From: Bacteroidales bacterium
GTDB taxonomy: Bacteria > Planctomycetota > Planctomycetia > Gemmatales > Gemmataceae
Reading direction: 5' to 3'
Assembly: GCA_026931725.1 (NCBI GenBank)
Contig: JAIXLE010000098.1
Span: forward strand, 1 to 50,685
DNA length: 50,685 bases
Shown here: positions 17,167 to 24,484 of the stretch, piece after piece
Layout: every line of letters begins with the position of its first letter
How positions within the stretch are numbered: position 1 is the first letter of the stretch
Notes under the pieces: model-generated
Told to the model about the DNA's origin: nothing
Seen by the model: the letters and a program-made list of their open reading frames with translations, nothing else
Database searches by the model: none
Position numbers and translations under genes: made by a program

Positions 17167-18162
17167 ATGGGTCGGATGTTCCGTATTATTTCTGAATCGC
17201 ATGGCTCGATTCCCGCCCCGTTGAGTTTTCCGCGTTCGGCTCCGCAATCTGTGGTTCCGCAATCTGTGGCTCCGCTGCCTGTGCCGCCATCCGAACGATT
17301 GGAACCGGCCGAAGTCATTCCGTTTGTGGAAGTGGGGGGGCCACGCGGGGTGGTGACATCGATTCCGTTCAACCGAAACGCGGAACCGCCCCAGCCTGCC
17401 GAACGCGCGGCGGTGCCGGAGTCCGTGATTCCGCCTCCCGCTGCGCCCGTCCGCGTCTCACCGGAACCGGAGCGACAGGCGGCCTTGTCCGTGGCGATTC
17501 ATCGGTTTTATCCACGGAATCCCCAATTGCCGGATGCGATCACCTACGATGATCTGATAGTCGTTCATGATCCCCAACATCCGGTCAGTTCGGAATACCG
17601 GGCCATTGCGGCGGCGATTCAAGAACAGATTCCCGCGACGGGTTCACGGACGCTCCTGCTCACGGCGGCTTTACCGACCTCCGGCACCACGACCGTGATC
17701 ACCAACTTGGCGGCGATTCTGGCTGCACAAGGGCGTGGCCGAGTGGCCCTGCTGGATGCGAACCTGTTGCGTCCCACGATTGCCGAACGGTTCCAGGTCC
17801 GGGCGGCTCCGGGGTTGGTGGAACTGCTGGATCAAACCGTGCCGCTCGCCTGGGTGGTGCAGCCCACATTTGTGGAACGGCTTTCGGTCATCACGGCGGG
17901 CCAGGATCTTCCCGCAAGCGCAACGAGCTTGCAGGACATTCCCCGTCTGCTGGCACAATTGCAGGAATGGTTCGATTGGATTCTGATTGATGCGGGTGTC
18001 TGGTCCGAGTCCATCGCGGGGGATGTCCTCGCGCCAGCCGCGGATGGCACCTACTTCATTTGCCGAGATAACCAGGTGGACCCCGATGAATTCGCCGGCC
18101 TCCGCGACATCATTGAGGGTATCGGCGGCCACCCGCGCGGTTATGTGACCACCCGCGGCTAA
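17167..18162 (+). CDS. CpsD/BY-kinase-like P-loop protein with degenerate Walker A
   Basis: Its C-terminal ~200 residues match the tyrosine-autokinase/MinD-like fold of exopolysaccharide synthesis: SSEYRAIAAAIQEQ, LLLTAALPTSGTTTVITNLA, GRVALLDANLLRPTIAERF (Walker A') and FDWILIDAGVW (Walker B). In Walker A the expected GK(S/T)T is GTTT, so the phosphate-binding lysine is absent, and the C-terminus lacks a tyrosine cluster. It may therefore be a non-catalytic regulator. The first ~125 residues are proline-rich with a PQSV repeat. ATG at 17167 follows an AGAGGA site; the in-frame ATG at 17128 overlaps the upstream stop and is an alternative start. Confidence 0.75.
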   Translation: MGRMFRIISESHGSIPAPLSFPRSAPQSVVPQSVAPLPVPPSERLEPAEVIPFVEVGGPRGVVTSIPFNRNAEPPQPAERAAVPESVIPPPAAPVRVSPEPERQAALSVAIHRFYPRNPQLPDAITYDDLIVVHDPQHPVSSEYRAIAAAIQEQIPATGSRTLLLTAALPTSGTTTVITNLAAILAAQGRGRVALLDANLLRPTIAERFQVRAAPGLVELLDQTVPLAWVVQPTFVERLSVITAGQDLPASATSLQDIPRLLAQLQEWFDWILIDAGVWSESIAGDVLAPAADGTYFICRDNQVDPDEFAGLRDIIEGIGGHPRGYVTTRG

Positions 18163-18164
18163 GG

Positions 18165-18431
18165 TTACTTTTTCTCTTGCAGTTCGGTCACGAGTTTGGC
18201 CAGCAGTTGCGGGTCATCGGAAGCAACAACGTGGTCGATGCGGCTTTGGGGAACGCCGAGTTTCTGCAACGCCGCCGCCACCGATTGCCAGGATTTCCCG
18301 CGTTTCTTGCCCTCCGCCAAAAACAGGTCGCCGACCAGTTCCCCGAGCTTCTGGAGAAGAATCTGATCTTGGTTTGAGTAGTACCGTTTGATAATCCCCT
18401 GTTGATGGCGGGAGAAATCTTCCATCCCCAT
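18165..18431 (-). CDS. Small conserved-looking helical protein, unknown function
   Basis: An 88-residue soluble protein beginning [20 protein letters not shown]. It is mostly helical and charged, with the segments [37 protein letters not shown] and [16 protein letters not shown]. The layout (RYY followed by a leucine-rich helix and a short final helix pair) looks like a compact folded domain rather than chance coding. An AGAGGA site precedes ATG 18431. It is convergent with the CpsD-like gene (two bases apart) and divergent from dtd. The function is unknown. Confidence 0.65.
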   Translation of the reverse strand: MGMEDFSRHQQGIIKRYYSNQDQILLQKLGELVGDLFLAEGKKRGKSWQSVAAALQKLGVPQSRIDHVVASDDPQLLAKLVTELQEKK

Positions 18432-18542
18432 AATTGCGTCCTCTGGCTGTTGTGGCGGTCTTGCAATGGTCCCTGCGACGGTTTCTGGCCCGGTCACTAT
18501 ATAACGAAGAAAGCCGATTCGGGAATCTCGGGTGTCGATCCT

Positions 18543-19013
18543 ATGCGTGTCGTGCTGCAACGGGTATCGTCCGCATCAGTGAGAATTGCCGGGGAAATCG
18601 TGGGGCAGGTCGCACCCGGTTGGCTGGCCCTGGTCGGGGTGACGCACGCGGATACGCCAGAAGATGCCCGCAAACTCGCGGACAAGGTCGCCGGGCTCCG
18701 CTGCTTCGCGGATGCGGACGGCAAGATGAACCGTTCCGTACAAGACTTGGGCGGCGGTGTGCTGGTGATTAGCAACTTCACCCTGTACGCGGATTGTCGA
18801 AAAGGTCGCCGACCGAGTTTTATCGCGGCGGCCCGCCCCGAACACGCGGAACCCCTGGTTCGGGCGTTCGCCGATGGGCTGCGTCTCCTGGGCGTGCCCA
18901 TCGCGGAAGGCCGGTTCGGCGCGGATATGCAAGTCGAACTCGTGAACGATGGCCCCGTGACAATCATTCTGGAGAGTGAACCGATAGTTGACACGGCCAA
19001 CAAGGTTCCCTAG
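18543..19013 (+). CDS. dtd: D-aminoacyl-tRNA deacylase
   Basis: Dtd hydrolyses D-amino acids (and glycine mischarged on tRNA-Ala) from tRNA as a proofreading step. The 156-residue length and start [13 protein letters not shown] are typical. The two dimer-interface motifs are present, as [17 protein letters not shown] (usual SQxTL with Gln changed to Asn) and NDGPVTI, the Gly-cisPro motif that selects D-residues. It ends 38 bases before the liv operon on the same strand, so read-through is possible, but the function is unrelated. Confidence 0.92.
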   Translation: MRVVLQRVSSASVRIAGEIVGQVAPGWLALVGVTHADTPEDARKLADKVAGLRCFADADGKMNRSVQDLGGGVLVISNFTLYADCRKGRRPSFIAAARPEHAEPLVRAFADGLRLLGVPIAEGRFGADMQVELVNDGPVTIILESEPIVDTANKVP

Positions 19014-19051
19014 ACTCTGCCTATTCTGAATATCCTGCACTTGCGGACATT

Positions 19052-20317
19052 ATGCCGATTCGTATTCTGCCAACAATTGCGATTCTCACCATTCTGACGG
19101 CATTCTTTGCCGTGCCGGAACCGCCATCGACCGCGGATGCGGACATCATCACGATTGTTTCGAGCCTGCCCCGCACCGGCAGCGCCAAAGGGCAGACCGA
19201 TACCATCGTCGAAGGCATTCAACTGGCTTTGTTCCAAGCGGACATCGACCCCAGTTTGCCGGGCACCCAAGTGCGTGTCGGCGAGAAAGTCTACACGATC
19301 CGCTACGATGACCTGGATGATGCCACAGCGGCGGCGGGAGCCTGGACGGCGGAACAGGAAATCAGCAATGCCCAACGGGCGGTCCATGATCCGAACGTGA
19401 TGGCGTACATCGGCACCTACAATTCCGGGGCGGCCGCGGTGTCGATGGCCATTCTGAACCGGGCAAAAATCCTGATGGTATCCCCCGCGAACACGTCTCC
19501 GGGTCTGACCAAGCCGAACACCGGCGCCCGCGACGAACCGAAGCGTTACCGTCCCACGGGTGAAATCAACTATGTCCGCGTGGTCGCCACCGATGACCTG
19601 CAAGGCCCGGCTGGTGCCGAGTGGGCGCGGGACATGGGCGCGCGCAAGGTCTACATTCTGGATGATAACGATGTCTACGGGAAGGGTGTCGCGGACCTGT
19701 TTGAAGTTCATGCCCGGAAGATCGGCTTGCACGTCCTCGGTCGGGAAAGCATCGACCCCAAAGCCCAGGAATTCGGTGCCCTGATGACGAAGATTCGCCA
19801 ACAAGGCGCGGAACTCATCTACTTCGGTGGGACCACCCAGAGCAAGGCGGGCCAGTTGGCGAAAGACATGGTCAAAGCCGGACTCACGGACTGCAAGATG
19901 ATGGGACCGGATGGCACCTACGAACAGGCCATGATCGCGTCGGCTGGGGCGGACACGCTGGAAAATCGCTTCTATGCCACCTTCTGCGGCCTGACCCCGG
20001 AAGAACTCGCCAAAACGCCGCGTGGCCGGGACTTCGTGCAAGACTACCGCAAACAGTACGGCCGCGAACCCCAGGAAGCCTACACACTTTATGGTTACGA
20101 ATGTGCCCGTGTCGTGCTCGAAGCCATCCGAATCGCCGGGGTCAAAGACCGCGTAGCCATCCGTGATGCCGGGCGATCGCTCAAGAATTTCCAAGGTGTC
20201 ACGGGGATCTGGTCATTCGATGCCAACGGCGATACGACACTGAAAGACCTGAGCGGGGTGGTGGTGCGTGGTGGAAAATTCGTCTTCTCCAAGACCTTAA
20301 CCGTCTCCGAGAACTAA
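19052..20317 (+). CDS. livJ: Branched-chain amino acid/amide ABC transporter substrate-binding protein
   Basis: This is the periplasmic type I binding protein that delivers ligand to the LivHMGF transporter. A signal peptide covers about residues 1-30. The Peripla_BP_6 fold follows: LPRTGSAKGQTDTIVEGIQLAL, YDDLDDATAAAG, MAYIGTYNSGAAAVSMAILNRA, ILMVSPANTSPGLT, RKVYILDDNDVYGKGVA and IWSFDANGDTTLKDLSG. The DAxEF-like Q/E-FGALMTKIRQQGAELIYFGG segment is well kept. The ligand may be branched-chain amino acids, urea or amides and cannot be read from sequence. It heads the operon, with livH starting 15 bases after its stop. Confidence 0.9.
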   Translation: MPIRILPTIAILTILTAFFAVPEPPSTADADIITIVSSLPRTGSAKGQTDTIVEGIQLALFQADIDPSLPGTQVRVGEKVYTIRYDDLDDATAAAGAWTAEQEISNAQRAVHDPNVMAYIGTYNSGAAAVSMAILNRAKILMVSPANTSPGLTKPNTGARDEPKRYRPTGEINYVRVVATDDLQGPAGAEWARDMGARKVYILDDNDVYGKGVADLFEVHARKIGLHVLGRESIDPKAQEFGALMTKIRQQGAELIYFGGTTQSKAGQLAKDMVKAGLTDCKMMGPDGTYEQAMIASAGADTLENRFYATFCGLTPEELAKTPRGRDFVQDYRKQYGREPQEAYTLYGYECARVVLEAIRIAGVKDRVAIRDAGRSLKNFQGVTGIWSFDANGDTTLKDLSGVVVRGGKFVFSKTLTVSEN

Positions 20318-20332
20318 CCCGAGATTGCGTTC

Positions 20333-21346
20333 ATGCTCGTGATGTGGGCGGCTTTCGACTGGACAAACTTCGGCCAGCAGACGATCAACGGTCTGACGAT
20401 TGGGGCGCTCATCGCTCTGATTGCGTTGGGCTACACGATGGTCTATGGAATCGTCGAACTCATCAATTTCGCGCACGGCGATCTGTTCATGCTCGGCTGC
20501 TTTCTGGCGCTGAGTCTCGTCTCGGTGTTTGGTTTGAATGAGGCGGGCGTGCTGGCCACGATGCCATGGTGGCGCATTTTGGGGCCGGTGCTGCTCTGCT
20601 TCCTGGTGATTCCGCTATTCTGCGCTGGGTTGAACCTCGCCGTGGACCGGGTTGTCTACAAACCGCTACGCAATGCTCCGAAGTTGGCCCCGCTCGTCTC
20701 CGCGATTGGGGTCAGTTTCATTTTCATGAATATCGGCTTATTCTGGGGTGGTGCCCAGGATGTCAACTTCCCGGACCTTGTGGCCGCGGCTTGGCCGGAA
20801 AAATCGGCTGATGGGGAACGGATCCAGACCGGCATCGTCCGCAATCTGCTCGCGGACAGCGATACCGGACTGCGATTCACGGTGAAAGATGCCATGGTCA
20901 TCGGTGTGACCGTGCCGTTGATGTTGGCACTGAGCCTGTTTGTCTCGTTCACCAAGACCGGCAAGGCGATGCGGGCCACGGCGCAGAATCCCGTGGCTGC
21001 TCAATTAATGGGCATCAATGTTGACTGGGTGATTGGTGTCACCTTCCTCATCGGTGGCGCGATGGCCGGGTTCGGCAGCGTGATGTATGCTCTGACCCTG
21101 AATACTGTCGGCTATCAGATGGGATTCCAGAATGGATTGTACGCCTTCACGGCGGCGGTCCTGGGCGGTATTGGCAACATTTATGGGGCCGTCCTCGGCG
21201 GAATCGTGATTGGCTTGGTTCGCTCACTGGGCAGTGAATACGTCGGCGAAACCTGGACAAGTGCCCTGGTGTTCGCTGTGCTGATTGTCATCCTCGTTTT
21301 CCGCCCCTCGGGTCTGTTGGGGTCGCGGACCCCGGAGAAGGTGTAA
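20333..21346 (+). CDS. livH: Branched-chain amino acid ABC transporter permease LivH
   Basis: An inner-membrane permease of the LivH type, with about eight hydrophobic segments. Characteristic motifs are NGLTIGALIALIALGYTMVYGIVELINFAHGD near the N-terminus, and SFTKTGKAMRATAQNPVAAQLMGINVD, the cytoplasmic EAA-like loop that contacts the ATPases. AAVLGGIGNIYGAVLGGIVIGLV and LVFRPSGLLGSR end the protein. A ~40-residue extracytoplasmic loop (WPEKSADGERIQTGIVRN) is somewhat longer than in E. coli LivH. livM begins six bases after the stop. Confidence 0.92.
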   Translation: MLVMWAAFDWTNFGQQTINGLTIGALIALIALGYTMVYGIVELINFAHGDLFMLGCFLALSLVSVFGLNEAGVLATMPWWRILGPVLLCFLVIPLFCAGLNLAVDRVVYKPLRNAPKLAPLVSAIGVSFIFMNIGLFWGGAQDVNFPDLVAAAWPEKSADGERIQTGIVRNLLADSDTGLRFTVKDAMVIGVTVPLMLALSLFVSFTKTGKAMRATAQNPVAAQLMGINVDWVIGVTFLIGGAMAGFGSVMYALTLNTVGYQMGFQNGLYAFTAAVLGGIGNIYGAVLGGIVIGLVRSLGSEYVGETWTSALVFAVLIVILVFRPSGLLGSRTPEKV

Positions 21347-21352
21347 CCGCCG

Positions 21353-22303
21353 ATGGCTCAGCCGAAGTATCCGAACTGGCCAATGGCGTTCCTGATCGCG
21401 TTCGCCGTGTTCCCGCTGGTGCCAGCGCTGGATGAGTGGTTCTTCACCTTCACGAACCGCTCATTGGTGCAGCAGGTTCCCGGAATGTTCATTTTCGGGA
21501 TTCTGACACTCGCCTTGAATGCGGCGGTCGGGTACGTCGGAATTCTGCATCTGGGCATTGCCGCGTTCTTCGGCATCGGTGCCTACATCACGGGCATTTT
21601 GACCGTTCCAGCTTACCCTTTTGAAATCGGTTTCTGGTGTGCCCTGATTGTGGCCACGCTCGGAACAGCCGCGTTCGGCGGAGTCATCGGCATCCCGACC
21701 TTGCGGCTCCGGGGCGACTATCTGGCCCTCGTGACGCTCGGCTTCGCGGAAGTCGTGAAGTTCAGCATTCAGAATCTGGACGCGATCACCGGCGGCCCAC
21801 GCGGGATGAACCCCATTCCACCGCCAGAAATCATCGGACTGCCGGAACCGCTGTTCGTGGATTCCATCGGCTTCTATTTCCTGACACTCGCCTTCCTGGT
21901 CGCCGCGTATCTCCTGCTTGCTCGGATTGAGCGTTCCCGCCTGGGTCGGGCCTGGGTGGCCATCCGCGAAGATGAACTGGCCGCGTCCTGCATGGGTTTG
22001 AACGTCGGGCGGTTGAAGCTCGCCGCGTTTGTGTTCGCCGCCGGATTAGCCGGAGCTGCCGGGTGCCTGTACGCCACCAGCATCGGCAGCACCGCGGACC
22101 CGAACGCCTATGGTTTCAACAAGTCCGTACTGGTCCTCTGCTGCCTGATTCTCGGCGGACTGGGAAGTCGAAACGGTGCCCTCTTTGGTGTGTTCTGTCT
22201 CTACGGGTTCGACCAGATTCTTTCGCCGATCATCGACGTTGGATTCAACAACAAGTTCTTGCCAACGGTGATTACACCATGGCTGGCGAGACACGATTGC
22301 TGA
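21353..22303 (+). CDS. livM: Branched-chain amino acid ABC transporter permease LivM (C-terminus frameshifted)
   Basis: This is the second permease of the transporter. Typical LivM segments are GILTLALNAAVGYVGILHLG, FFGIGAYITGIL, TLRLRGDYLALVTLGFAEVVKF, GPRGMNPIPPPE, SRLGRAWVAIREDELAASCMGLNV and NKSVLVLCCLILGGLGSRNGALFG. After about residue 300 the reading frame drifts into NNKFLPTVITPWLARHDC and stops at 22303. The last transmembrane helix and the conserved RFRPEG end of LivM are found in the -1 frame up to 22476. As sequenced, the protein lacks its final helix unless the frame is corrected or shifted. Confidence 0.85.
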   Translation: MAQPKYPNWPMAFLIAFAVFPLVPALDEWFFTFTNRSLVQQVPGMFIFGILTLALNAAVGYVGILHLGIAAFFGIGAYITGILTVPAYPFEIGFWCALIVATLGTAAFGGVIGIPTLRLRGDYLALVTLGFAEVVKFSIQNLDAITGGPRGMNPIPPPEIIGLPEPLFVDSIGFYFLTLAFLVAAYLLLARIERSRLGRAWVAIREDELAASCMGLNVGRLKLAAFVFAAGLAGAAGCLYATSIGSTADPNAYGFNKSVLVLCCLILGGLGSRNGALFGVFCLYGFDQILSPIIDVGFNNKFLPTVITPWLARHDC

Positions 22304-22476
22304 CATTGCCCGCGATCATGTTCAAGTTCAGCGGTTGGCGGTTGATGGTGTTTGGGTTGGTCCTGATCCTGATGATGCGGTTCCGCCCCGAGGGCGTGTT
22401 CCCCTCCGATCGGTTGAAGGAAGAGTTTCACCCCGAGCCGAACCCGGCCGCGACCGTGCGCGAGGAGGGGCCGTGA
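22258..22476 (+). pseudogene. livM: LivM C-terminal segment in the -1 frame
   Basis: Read in the -1 frame relative to the main livM frame, this stretch encodes LANGDYTMAGETRLLTLPAI, then the hydrophobic helix WRLMVFGLVLILMMRFRPEG, the standard LivM ending. It finishes at TGA 22474-22476, overlapping the livG GTG start by the GTGA pattern seen between coupled genes. This coupling strongly suggests it is the genuine livM tail. One missing base near 22258-22266 (for example TTGGCC reduced to TTGCC) would explain the break. No canonical slippery heptamer is visible, so programmed frameshifting is less likely than a mutation or sequencing error. Confidence 0.7.
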
Positions 22477-23771
22477 GCCTGTTGCACGTCCACAATCTGA
22501 CCATGAAATTCGGTGGGATCACCGCGGTCAGCCATCTCGATGTCTCCGTCGAGAAAGGGCAGATTTATTCCATCATCGGCCCGAACGGAGCCGGGAAAAC
22601 AACCGTCTTCAACGCCATCACCGGGATTTATCAGCCCACATCCGGGGCGGTGCGTTTCGATGGTGAAGACCTCAAACGCGACCTGACTGGGCGTGTCCTA
22701 CTGGGATTCCTGCTGGCCGGATTGCTCGTAGGCTGGATGTCCTACTTCGCGGCAGCCGGGGTCCAACAACTCTGGTCCGCGACGATCACCCGTCAATTCG
22801 CGGCGGCGGATGATCGGTTCGATCTGGGGAAGATTGCGACAGCGGCATGGGACTACCTCCAAGGGAAACCCGGTATCGAACGCAATCATGTCAGCGGTCG
22901 CTACCAGATGAAAACACTCGATGGCCGACTCACTCTCGCCACGACGGACGAGTATGCGGCGGCCGTGTCCCTACGGGATGCGTTCCTGTCCCAAGAAGCC
23001 GTGATCCACAAAGTCGGCGACAAGTGGCAACTGTCCTATGGGGACAACGGTATGTCCTTCGACACCGCGGACGATGCCCAAAAAGCGTCTCAGCAGATCG
23101 CCACTGCGCGGGACGCGGGCCGAGAACTGGTGTTCACCACGAGGCTGGCCGGGTTCCTCGGTTTGATCGTGGCTACGGGCGGGGCATTCGCGGTCTGGTC
23201 CCGCGCGAGACGGACCCCCGATGTCGTCGCTCTGGGAGGTGTCGCGCGGACATTCCAAAACATCCGACTCTTCCACGCGATGACGGTCCTGGAAAACGTC
23301 CTCGTGGGGATGAATCGTTCCCTGACCGCGAACCCGCTAGCACTGGCACTGGGTTTACCAACTCATCGCCGAGAAGAACAGACCGCGACGGATGCTGCGG
23401 GCCGCCTCCTGGAATTCGTGGGACTCCAGGGCAAGCATGGGGAACTGGCAAAAAACCTCGCCTACGGGGATCAACGCCGACTCGAAATCGCACGGGCACT
23501 CGCCACGCAGCCGAAACTGCTACTCCTTGACGAACCCGCCGCCGGGATGAACCCCAGTGAAACCGCGTCCCTCATGGACCTGATCCGCAAGATCCGCGAT
23601 CGCGGCGTGACCGTCATTCTGATCGAGCATCACATGACCTTGGTGATGGGGATTTCCGACCGCGTGGCCGTTTTGGACTACGGCGTGAAAATCGCGGATG
23701 GCACCCCGGCGGAAGTCGGATCGGATCCCAAAGTGATTGAGGCCTACCTCGGCAAAGAGGAGTACGAATGA
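22473..23771 (+). CDS. livG: LivG ABC ATPase with an inserted two-helix transmembrane domain
   Basis: GTG at 22473 follows GAGGAGGGG and overlaps the livM tail stop. At 432 residues it is ~175 longer than usual LivG (~255). The ATPase core is complete: Walker A GPNGAGKT (36-43), Q-loop VARTFQNIRLF (Gln262), signature LAYGDQRRLEIARAL (329-343), Walker B LLLLDEPAAG (349-358) and the switch IEHHM (His385/386). Residues ~74-247 are inserted where normal LivG has a short loop, between GEDL-LTG and P-x-x-VALG. The insert begins and ends with hydrophobic helices (about 75-97 and 224-243) flanked by positive residues on the cytoplasmic side. Between them lie ~125 soluble residues containing a DKWQLSYG motif. 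The inferred topology is an ATPase carrying an extracytoplasmic domain. Confidence 0.9.
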   Translation: MSLLHVHNLTMKFGGITAVSHLDVSVEKGQIYSIIGPNGAGKTTVFNAITGIYQPTSGAVRFDGEDLKRDLTGRVLLGFLLAGLLVGWMSYFAAAGVQQLWSATITRQFAAADDRFDLGKIATAAWDYLQGKPGIERNHVSGRYQMKTLDGRLTLATTDEYAAAVSLRDAFLSQEAVIHKVGDKWQLSYGDNGMSFDTADDAQKASQQIATARDAGRELVFTTRLAGFLGLIVATGGAFAVWSRARRTPDVVALGGVARTFQNIRLFHAMTVLENVLVGMNRSLTANPLALALGLPTHRREEQTATDAAGRLLEFVGLQGKHGELAKNLAYGDQRRLEIARALATQPKLLLLDEPAAGMNPSETASLMDLIRKIRDRGVTVILIEHHMTLVMGISDRVAVLDYGVKIADGTPAEVGSDPKVIEAYLGKEEYE

Positions 23772-24484
23772 GCGCTCCGCTGCTGAGCATCCGCGGACTG
23801 CGAGCCGGATACGGCCCCATTGATGTCCTACATGACATGGACTTGACCGTCCATTCTGGCGAAATCGTGGCCATGATCGGGGCCAACGGCGCGGGGAAAT
23901 CGACGACCCTCATGGCCATTTCCGGTGTGGTCCGACCGCGTGCCGGGGAGGTCCGCTTCGATGGCCACGATCTGCGTGCCCTTCCCGCTCATCAGATTGT
24001 CTGCCTGGGACTGGCCCATTCCCCGGAAGGACGCAAAATCTTCCCCCGATTGACCGTGTTGGAAAACCTCCAAATGGGGGCGTTCTCCCGCACGAATCCG
24101 CAAGAAATCGCCGCCGACCTGGAGTCCGCCTTCACGATGTTCCCCATCCTCCGGGAGCGGATGCACCAAGCAGGCGGCCTGCTCTCCGGCGGTCAGCAAC
24201 AGATGCTCGCCATCGCACGGGCACTTATGATCCGTCCCAAATTGCTCCTGTTGGATGAGCCGTCCCTCGGACTCGCTCCGCAGATTGTCTCACAGATTTT
24301 CAACGTCATCCGCGACCTCAACCAAAAGGGTGTCTCTGTCCTACTTGTGGAGCAGAACGCCCGGATGGCATTGAAGATCGCTCACCGTGGCTACGTCCTC
24401 GAAACGGGCCGCATCACACTGGCCGACAAGGCCGAAACGCTCCTGCACGACCCTCGGGTTCGCGCTGCGTATCTGGGGGAATGA
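23768..24484 (+). CDS. livF: LivF ABC ATPase
   Basis: The second ATPase of the transporter, of normal length (238 residues). Walker A is GANGAGKST, the Q-loop region is HSPEGRKIFPRLTVLENLQMGA, the signature is LLSGGQQQMLAIARAL, and Walker B is LLLLDEPSLGLAP. The switch is VEQNAR, where the common His is replaced by Gln-Asn as usual in LivF. It overlaps livG by ATGA at its start and the following enolase-like gene by ATGA at its end, so the three are translationally coupled. Unlike LivG, it carries no insertion. Confidence 0.95.
   Translation: MSAPLLSIRGLRAGYGPIDVLHDMDLTVHSGEIVAMIGANGAGKSTTLMAISGVVRPRAGEVRFDGHDLRALPAHQIVCLGLAHSPEGRKIFPRLTVLENLQMGAFSRTNPQEIAADLESAFTMFPILRERMHQAGGLLSGGQQQMLAIARALMIRPKLLLLDEPSLGLAPQIVSQIFNVIRDLNQKGVSVLLVEQNARMALKIAHRGYVLETGRITLADKAETLLHDPRVRAAYLGE

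Noticed and set aside
19010-20194. A 394-codon minus-strand frame opposite livJ
   Set aside because: It is the shadow of a clear binding-protein gene; GC-rich codons make long antisense frames common here.
22243-22278. Programmed -1 frameshifting in livM
   Set aside because: The direction fits, but no slippery heptamer or strong downstream structure is evident; a base loss is simpler.
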